Source: Oscarella lobularis
Lineage: Eukaryota > Porifera > Homoscleromorpha > Homosclerophorida > Oscarellidae
Direction of reading: 5' to 3'
Assembly: GCF_947507565.1 (NCBI RefSeq)
Contig: NC_089178.1
Span: 806,001 to 870,000, forward strand
Length of the DNA stretch: 64,000 nucleotides
The position numbers and the translations under genes were made by a program. Within the stretch, counting starts at the first letter, position 1. Each line of letters opens with the position of its first letter. This document shows, in pieces, positions 57,349 through 64,000 of the stretch. A model generated the notes under the pieces. It was not told the origin of the DNA and ran no database searches. It worked only from the letters and a program-made list of their open reading frames with translations.

Positions 57349-58722
57349 ATGGTGGACCTCAGGGCTCTGCGAAATGGCATATACACAGACGTAAAAGTCA
57401 CTTGCAGTGACAAAGAATATCATCTGCATCGCCCATTTCTCAATCTCGCGTCCGAATACTTCGCAACGAATCAGAAAACGAACGTCTCTTGTCCTGGAGG
57501 CCCTCCCATTTTCAACGCCGTCCTCGATTATTGCTACGAAGGCGAAGAAACGCTGGAAAATTGCATAAACATGGACACGGCGTTCCTCTTGTCGTACGCA
57601 GCCGCTCATTTTCGACTCGATTATAACGACGAGCGAAAACTGTTCTTACAAAGGTGCCGAGCCTTTGTTCTCGAAAAAGGAAACGAAGATCCATTGAATG
57701 CGATCGAACTCTTGAGAAAAGAAAGAGAGGCTCAAAATGATAATCCTTTTCTCGGACAATTGGGGGCCCCCTACGCGGAAGCAATTGCGGAGTGCGTTGG
57801 TGGTTTGATAGAAACGATTGCCATTTGGTGGAGAGGCTTCATCCATGATCATCCCATTGACCCGGAGCTGTTGCGATTGTACACTTTCAGTCATTTTCCA
57901 GCAAGAAACGAGATTACGAATCATTTCAATGATTTACCTTTCGACTATTTCTTCAGACTCGTTTGCCACGAAAGGATGACGGAGGCAAAGAGGGCTCGAC
58001 CGGATATCATAGTGAGAGCAATCAAGGACTTTGGTTGGACTACCGAAGAACTGAGATGCGAAGCGGGGGCCCGTAGACGCGGTCCCACGCTTCGGCCTCG
58101 AATAGGAGATCATTCCTCGGAAAGAATCGAGACGTTGGTTGCAGCGATGCCGTGTCGTCATCGCCTCGGTTTCTTTCATCTCGACGTGGCTTGGATTATC
58201 TCGTGTCTAACGTGGGCTCACTTTAGCCGAGCCGGGTGCGCGGATAAAATCATCGATTGGCTACTTTTGAATGCCAGTCGCATTACGCGCGATCATTTGT
58301 GCCAGGAAGCGACGCTCATGGATCTTCGCTGCATGCAGACGATTTTGACGAAGGCAACTGCCGAACCGGAACACGGACAAACGAACTACGACAGACTCGG
58401 CGAAGCCGCTTCGTGTTGGCTCGCGCGGATCGTCGAACGCGGCGACGCGGAAGACTTGAAATTTCTCACTGTGCCTAAAATGAAGGAATACGTCGAGATG
58501 GTCGCTTGTCTGTGTCGCGATCACACGTCGCTGTTTCGTATCAGTCACGCTTACTGTCGCACGCTTGTGGGCGAGAGTCGCAGCGCGGAAACGCAGCTCC
58601 TCTCCGTACTAGATTACGATAAGGTGGATATTAGCGAGGTGGTGGAAGTCGCTTCGAGGGAAGTTCCTGCACATACTAGAATAATACTCAGAATCTTGAC
58701 TGCCAAAGCTATCGCTCACTAG
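57349..58722 (+). CDS. BTB protein with NPH3-like C-terminal region, copy 1
   Basis: An intronless ORF of 457 residues from the Met of MVDLRALRNGIYTDVKVTCS. The BTB fold covers about 1-110: KEYHLHRPFLNLASEYFATN, SCPGGPPIFNAVLDYCYEGE, FLLSYAAAHFRLD. The PGG...F....YCY core is the form seen in plant NPH3 proteins. The helical C-terminal part has FNDLPFDYFFRLVCHERMTE, RPDIIVRAIKDFGWTTEELR and LLSVLDYDKVDISEVVEVAS, comparable in layout to the NPH3 domain. NPH3 proteins are Cullin-3 adaptors in plants. Function here unknown; Cul3 adaptor is an inference. Confidence 0.75.
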   Translation: MVDLRALRNGIYTDVKVTCSDKEYHLHRPFLNLASEYFATNQKTNVSCPGGPPIFNAVLDYCYEGEETLENCINMDTAFLLSYAAAHFRLDYNDERKLFLQRCRAFVLEKGNEDPLNAIELLRKEREAQNDNPFLGQLGAPYAEAIAECVGGLIETIAIWWRGFIHDHPIDPELLRLYTFSHFPARNEITNHFNDLPFDYFFRLVCHERMTEAKRARPDIIVRAIKDFGWTTEELRCEAGARRRGPTLRPRIGDHSSERIETLVAAMPCRHRLGFFHLDVAWIISCLTWAHFSRAGCADKIIDWLLLNASRITRDHLCQEATLMDLRCMQTILTKATAEPEHGQTNYDRLGEAASCWLARIVERGDAEDLKFLTVPKMKEYVEMVACLCRDHTSLFRISHAYCRTLVGESRSAETQLLSVLDYDKVDISEVVEVASREVPAHTRIILRILTAKAIAH

Positions 58723-58990
58723 GGGACACTAACTGCCAAACAATCACACGAGTGCCTTATTAGCATTCGTTTTCAACATGAATTTAATTTGGGGGAGAAG
58801 GCGGAAGAGTGTCGCGAATTTTCTCCAAAGACGGCGTCCTGCACACTTGTCACTTCCTTAGGATGGCAGGGACTTTGATTTTACCTTTGTGCGCATTTTC
58901 TTCAGCTGAACGGTGCGTTCGAACGCTCGCCTACTCACAATTTCCAAAACGTGATCAATTAGCTTGTTTTCCTTCAAGCATCGTGCGACA

Positions 58991-60520
58991 ATGGACCGCT
59001 TGCTGACTTTGTGGGAAACGAAGCGATTCGCCGACCTCGAAATCGACTGTGATGGGAAAAAATTCGACTTGCACCGATGCATCGTTTGCTCGGTCTCTCA
59101 ATACTTCGGTGCCATTGACGCGAATCGTGCCACCATTCCCGTTTCTTGCCCTGGCGGCAGCGACGTATTTGAACTCGTGGCCAAGTACTGCTACCTTGGC
59201 GAAGTGGTCCTGACGCCGGAAAGCGTCGTCGACATTCTTTGTGCTGCGGCGCATTTCTGCATGGTCGGTCAGCGCAATTTGCTCGCCAAATGCGTCCAGT
59301 TCATCGAGTCGAGTGCGCCCGAAAGTCTTCGCACTACGTTCGATTATTTGGCCAGAATGAAAAGAGCACTGCCGTTTTTCGAGCGCAACGATCCTCTTCG
59401 AAAGGAGCCCCGACGAGCGTTGAACGAATGCGTCACTTTTCTCCTGGAAACCGTCGCTCGTTTCTGGCAAGAACTGGTGAAAGAGTTCGTCACCGATACG
59501 CTGCTGGAAGTTCGCGATCTCGCTGATGGAAGGAGGCTCTTCGGCGACCCCGTTCTGAAGCGGACGAGAGAGCTCCCTTTCAGCTGGTTCTGCGCTCTAA
59601 TCCGAATCAGGCGTTTGGATCCCGTGCGACAGAACTATCCCGAATTGATCGTCCAGGCTGTCGTTGAATACAGTTGGCACATGACGGAGATTCGTCAATG
59701 TGCAGACGTCCGCATTCCTCACTCGTGTTTTACTCCGCACATAAGTGCTTCTGATGACGGCGACAATGACGGCGCCGAAGATGAGGAAAATGAAGAGTGG
59801 CTCGTTCCTGTGCGTCATACGTCGTCTCGAACACGAATCTGCCGTCTCGTGAAACTGGTGCCTAATGTCCGCTTGTGGTGGTCCAAACGATACGCCGGTT
59901 TGCCTGGTCCCAAGTGGGTCGTTTCCTGTCTCATGTGGGCTGAGACGTCTAACGCCGACGATGAAGAGATTCGAAGCACACTAATCCGTTTGCTGCTGAG
60001 AGTTGCTCACGTCATAAACGTTGGGCATCTGATTTCGCCTGGCGAAGGCGGTTCTGTCACTCTTCATCTTCTTCAACTCATACTGAGGAGTTACAACGAT
60101 CTGGCTGAGCAAGAGAGGCGTCGACCCGAAGCCATTGGCAATGCTGCCGCTGAATATTTTTTGAAAAATATGAGCAAGTACAAAGAAAGGGAAAAACGCG
60201 GCCAGTACGTCAAGCACAGATTTCCGCGGAATCTGGTAGAGGAAATAGTTCAGCTGTGTGCAGACATGAAAGCCAACGTTGACACTCTCTTTGAAGCGAT
60301 CCTGTTGTACAAGGATATTTTCCCAACTGAACAAATGAGCAACGAAGTGTTAAACAGCCTGATTGCGCATCTGGATCTAAGCAAGCTGAGCGTTCCAGTG
60401 GTGCGGAAGTTTATAGACGACGCTCAAACTAAGGAAGACGTTTCGCCAACGTTGGCTCTCCTGTTCAAGCTACTGCTAAATCGTTTAGGCAAACGAAGAG
60501 GCAGTGCATCTGACAACTAG
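58991..60520 (+). CDS. BTB protein with NPH3-like C-terminal region, copy 2
   Basis: An intronless ORF of 509 residues from MDRLLTLWETKRFADLEIDC (58991); the frame opens earlier with no ATG. BTB: GKKFDLHRCIVCSVSQYFGA, VSCPGGSDVFELVAKYCYLG, VVDILCAAAHFCMVGQRNLL, very close in pattern to plant NPH3 (PGG..FEL.AK.CYG...NV...RCAA..L.M). The helical part has LPFSWFCALIRIRRLDPVRQ and YPELIVQAVVEYSWHMTEIR. An acidic DDGDNDGAEDEENEE insert is near residue 255. It is a tandem paralog of the gene at 57349, possibly a Cul3 adaptor. Confidence 0.75.
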   Translation: MDRLLTLWETKRFADLEIDCDGKKFDLHRCIVCSVSQYFGAIDANRATIPVSCPGGSDVFELVAKYCYLGEVVLTPESVVDILCAAAHFCMVGQRNLLAKCVQFIESSAPESLRTTFDYLARMKRALPFFERNDPLRKEPRRALNECVTFLLETVARFWQELVKEFVTDTLLEVRDLADGRRLFGDPVLKRTRELPFSWFCALIRIRRLDPVRQNYPELIVQAVVEYSWHMTEIRQCADVRIPHSCFTPHISASDDGDNDGAEDEENEEWLVPVRHTSSRTRICRLVKLVPNVRLWWSKRYAGLPGPKWVVSCLMWAETSNADDEEIRSTLIRLLLRVAHVINVGHLISPGEGGSVTLHLLQLILRSYNDLAEQERRRPEAIGNAAAEYFLKNMSKYKEREKRGQYVKHRFPRNLVEEIVQLCADMKANVDTLFEAILLYKDIFPTEQMSNEVLNSLIAHLDLSKLSVPVVRKFIDDAQTKEDVSPTLALLFKLLLNRLGKRRGSASDN

Positions 60521-60650
60521 GACAAGCTTCTATTATACACACACTGACGACCGACTCCAAGAAAAAGGAATTATCATACTGAAAACACACGTGCAAACGG
60601 ACAAGCAACAGACAAATCTGACACACAGTCTACTGTCAACTGTTTCACAC

Positions 60651-63038
60651 TAAGCGATTTTCACCACATACACGTCAATTCCTTCCTTGCCGCTGACCAA
60701 ATTGGCCACGTTTCCCACCAAACCCGTACCGTCGTTGTAAGCCGTACGCAACTCATATTCCTTGTCGTCTCGCCCAACATGCGACAATACGTCGCCGCAG
60801 GTCAATTTCGAACTGACAGCCATTTCGGAGAGCCCCTCGTCATCGTTCTCCGTCTTGTAGTGGATTTTGACGGTTCCTGTTCAGGTAATAGTAATATAAG
60901 GAATAAAAATGCGCTCGCGCTTTCTTACCAGCATTGGCACCCCTTTTGCGAGGAGACGACGACGATATCGTCTCGGCGGCTTTTGCGCTGGCACGACGGC
61001 GCTTTCTCGTCGTCGGCGTCGTAACGGGAGCTTCAACTGTCACATTCGTCGTCGCCAGTGGCTTGATCTCGTTCCCAGAGTCGACGACCGTAGCTCCGGC
61101 TGACGGAGACGGAATCGAGACAGTGGTCGCCTCTTGGGGTTGATCGCCTTCATCGGGTGACGTAATCGTTTGTTCTAGCACGCTCTGATCGCTGACAGCC
61201 ACCGTAGTCGGAGTGCCGCCTCCTTGCGAAAAGACGACCATGTTGCACTGAGACGAAGAATGAGATTTGGGAAGACCTAGAATAGAGAGAGAGAGAGAGA
61301 GAGAGAGTCTCGCATGCTGATTGACTGCTTTAGATCTTCTACCTTGAAGAAGAGCGTCGCATCCGAAATAGAGAAAGCAGGCGCGCACCATCTGCCGAAG
61401 ACACGAACTCCACGTCTGCTTCTCGCGCTGCTGCCCGGCCTCTCGCGTATCCATGCGCACGTTCTGAAACGGAATCTCGGGCGGCCACCAGACGGGTCGA
61501 TGCTCGTCCATTCCCCACATGGGCCGACTTCGTCCCATGCAGTGACGAAGCAGCAGCGGCACGTAGCTCTTCAACTCGTTCCCGTTCATCGCGTCGAGAT
61601 CGCGCGGCGGAAGCGGCAGGACGGGAACGCCGGAAGCGCCGGGAAGAACGGCATCGAGCGAGCTCGTCGTCTGATTCGCCTTCTCCTTCTCCTCCAACAC
61701 GACTTTCATAGCGTCGGTATGCTGCCGAAGTATCTCTTCGAACGACTTTGACCCGAACACTTGCACTTCTCTCTGCCCTAGATGGTCACTAGAGCTGTGG
61801 CTCGACGAACGAACGCTCGCAACGACGGCGCATTCTTCGCCGAGTCGCAAACAATATTCCTGCGCGCACGCCTGCAATTTACGCAACAGACGCTTCTGCT
61901 GCTTCTGCCGCTCCAACTTCACCATATTCGGCGACGATTTCGAACCGCTGCCGCCTCCGCCGGCACCGCTCGTAGAAGCATTCCCACTTTTCGTACTGGG
62001 AGTCGTCGCCGCTGCACCCTGCGTCAAAGCCAACGTAAACGCCGGCGGCGTCGACCCGTCGGCTCCCGTCGGCGTTGCCGTGACAACCTGAACTTGATTT
62101 CCCTGGCCCTGATTCAACATCAAGATCTCCGTCGATTGTCCGCCGTCGGTGCTGACGATCAATCGTCCGTCGGCGGAACTGCTTATGGTGTAGGACGCTC
62201 CCTGGACGTTATTGTCGCCGACGGCCAGTACGGGCGTAGCGGCGACGTCGAGTTGTTGGATCACTTGCAATTCCCCGGCTCCCGTTGCGCCGGCGACCCC
62301 GCCCCCGGTCGCGTTATTATTTCCCACGCTTAGCATGGCGGCGGCGGCGTTGAGTTCGGCGTTCAATTCGGCGGTCGTCGTCGTCGTCGTTTCGATCACT
62401 TGCTGCGGAACGCTTTGCGCGTCGTGAACGAGATGAACGGTCGTCGTTTCGACGAGTTGACTCGCGTCGATCGTCTGATCGTTCGTCGTTGTCGTCGTCG
62501 TCGAGATTTCGTGGACGTATTCGGTGGGAACGATTTCCGTCGCCGCCGCCGCGAGATCGCTCGCCTTTATGTACGTGGGGGGAGAAGAGGAGTCAAAAGG
62601 GGGCCCCGATTGTCGTCGATTGCGTACGCGGCGTCGTGCACGTTCGTTTTTGCGTTTCGAAGCGATTTCGAATGATCGCGATTAGCGCTGCTCGCATTCG
62701 AAACGAGTTCAGTCACGCGCAACGAGCGCCCGTTGTCACGATAACGCCTTCGAACGCGATCGAGACGTTTCGAAGCGTCGCCGAACGACGGGGGGAATCG
62801 AATGCTACCGCCAACGTCCATAGCGTCGCACGTTAGCTCTCGATCGCTTCGATTTAGCGTACTAGCGACCGAGCTCCGAGTGGTCCCCGAAGGCGCGCGC
62901 GGCCCCAATCTCCCGAAATCGCTCCGACGCGGTCGGACGTATTCGCTTTACCTCTTGGTGCGTTGTCGTCTCGCTTTCGATTATCGCTTCGGTCGGAACG
63001 ATCACTTTTTGGTCGATCTCTTCGGTTTGCGTCGCCAT
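60651..63038 (-). CDS. NRF1: NRF1/EWG-type transcription factor
   Basis: Exon 1 (63038 to about 62957) gives MATQTEEIDQKVIVPTEAII. Exon 2 starts near 62570 and is Thr/Ala-rich. The DNA-binding region follows: KLERQKQQKRLLRKLQACAQ, EILRQHTDAMKVVLEE, MNGNELKSYVPLLLRHCMGR, then RPMWGMDEHRPVWWPPEIPF, QNVRMDTREAGQQREKQTWS and SCLRQMVRACFLYFG. These match the NRF1/Erect-wing domain (WGK...PIWWPEDIPW.NVR.D.R). A basic RKRRRASAK stretch is near the C-terminus, and the last exon reads HYKTENDDEGLSEMAVSSKL to DVYVVKIA. Family knowledge: a homodimer binding GCGCATGCGC, controlling mitochondrial and housekeeping genes. A (GA)n run lies in an intron (near 61290). The 5' region is CpG-rich. Confidence 0.9.
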
Positions 63039-63278
63039 GTTTTTTCTCGGCGTTCGTAGACAGTGATATTAATGAGCTTGCGCAAGGCGGGAAAGTAGGC
63101 GAGAGCAATTCGATTTTATTTTAGAAACCCATCTTGGCAAAATACTGGCTTGCCTTAGATTTTTAAATTTAAAAACTACGCACGTACGACTGCATGTACA
63201 GTCGGCTCCGCGCGAGAGGGTGGGGAAAGGGTGGATCACGTTTTTTCCTCGTCACGTGCGCTTTACTCATTCGCAGCT

Positions 63279-64000
63279 ATGCTCATACGCATTTCTCTAG
63301 CTCTGTTTGTAGTACACTGCGTACGCGGCCAAGACGCGCTAGTGCAGTGTGAGAAGATATCCGAGTGTTCGTGCGAGATGAACAACGGCATGGGAACTAT
63401 TGATATATCTTCGTTGGCATCTCCAGATCCTGATCATCCACGGTTTGTCTATATCAAAGGCTCTTCTGGTCTTTGTAATGAAAATCTAGATTTAAAACTG
63501 ATGATGGCACATATACGTACAATTCGTGTCGTTTGTTCAATGCTGGAAATTGCATAGTTGCAAACTCAGTGGCTGTAAGTGTTGGTCATCTACCGACTGA
63601 CAGTTCTATGTATAATTTTAGGTGTGTCAATCAGATGCTGGGGGGATCAGCTGCGGGACACAGTCAAATATGACGTTCAAATATGATTCTGACAGTGAAC
63701 TTGTCACAATTGTTTATTATGGAGGCGACGAAAATAGGTACTGCGAGAGAATTGGCTGTAATTAAGTAGTTATATTTAAATTTCTTAGGCTATCTCTCGT
63801 TGAACTGCACTGCTCAAACACCACAAATTTTGAATATATAACTGAAGCTCCGCGGTACACCTACGTAAGTTTTAGCTTTCAAGAATTGTTTTTTTTATTT
63901 TCTTTGTGCAGCAATTTAAACTTTATGACGCAAGTTGCTGTTTTGTTTCTAAGGGGAAGAATTCCGCTATAAGTGCCGGCTCTGTGCTAGTCATAATGTG
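63279..64000 (+). CDS. Mannose-6-phosphate-receptor-like (MRH) membrane protein, cut by window end
   Basis: Exons 63279-63442, 63490-63574, 63622-63737, 63789-63864 and 63912 onward join in frame. MLIRISLALFVVHCVRGQDA is a signal peptide. The MRH pattern follows: FKTDDGTYTYNSCRLFNAGN, then VCQSDAGGISCG, LVTIVYYGGDENR, SLVELHC and APRYTYQFKLYDASC, with six or more paired Cys. The YGGDE(N)R segment holds the Glu/Arg/Tyr set that contacts mannose 6-phosphate in this fold, though the assignment of single residues is uncertain. A membrane helix seems to start at SAGSVLVIM. Probable role: lysosomal enzyme sorting or a Golgi lectin-like receptor. Confidence 0.75.

Noticed and set aside
62400-63059. 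Plus-strand Arg-rich frames opposite NRF1 exons
   Set aside because: They are antisense shadows of Thr/Ala/Ser-rich coding and CpG-rich promoter DNA.

Overview
The window reads as nuclear DNA of an early-branching animal, most likely a sponge. Genes are split by very short GT-AG introns (about 50-60 nt) and packed almost end to end on both strands. Recognisable animal or opisthokont genes include an NRF1/EWG-type transcription factor, CDK20, CFAP100, RBM48, KLHDC10, SLC35A2, TOMM6 and FBXW5. Collagen-like, SH2 and death-domain sequences are also present. The sponge assignment is inference from gene style, not from a database match.

Layout. 0.65-2.69 kb: KLHDC10-like kelch gene (+), whose 5' end is unresolved. 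2.7-9.1 kb: four intronless tandem MFS transporter paralogs (-). 9.4-11.0 kb: CDK20 (-). 11.66-13.04 kb: UDP-galactose transporter (-), divergent from TOMM6 (+, 13.26 kb). 13.65-14.96 kb: FBXW5-like (+). 15.3-18.07 kb: CFAP100 (-). 18.38-19.58 kb: a death-domain plus SH2 adaptor (+). 20.0-20.7 kb: a secreted cystine-knot protein with an IL-17-like pattern (+).

21.0-30.5 kb is one non-autonomous Helitron, read on the minus strand. Both termini and the A|T target are visible. About 8 kb of it is a 41-bp satellite array. It also carries the 3' end of a LINE. Next come a secreted Cys-rich protein (-) and a 15-exon gene (31.9-35.4 kb, -). That gene encodes a signal peptide, an ectodomain, one membrane helix and a cytoplasmic large-GTPase domain. 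35.4-36.9 kb holds hairpin-rich repeats, including a perfect 81-bp-arm palindrome. 36.85-39.0 kb: two DRAM/TMEM150-like tetraspan genes (-). 39.3-42.0 kb: a TIM-barrel glycosidase-like gene (-). 42.0-44.4 kb: GC-rich repeat, an 80-88 bp minisatellite and a second Helitron 3' end.

44.4-53.8 kb is a recently shuffled tandem-duplication field. Fragments of the first exon of an F-box/WD40 gene, a collagen-like exon and small two-exon minus-strand genes recur in order. The intact F-box/WD40 gene follows (53.87-56.47 kb, +). Then come RBM48 (-), divergent from two tandem BTB/NPH3-like genes (+), an NRF1-type transcription factor (-), and the start of a mannose-6-phosphate-receptor-like (MRH) membrane protein (+) that runs off the end.

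The genes do not form one pathway. Several are ubiquitin-ligase substrate receptors (KLHDC10, FBXW5-like, F-box/WD40, possibly the BTB pair). Two are cilium genes (CDK20, CFAP100). The most unusual proteins are the death-domain/SH2 adaptor and the membrane-anchored GTPase. Exon models were built by eye from reading frames and splice sites.
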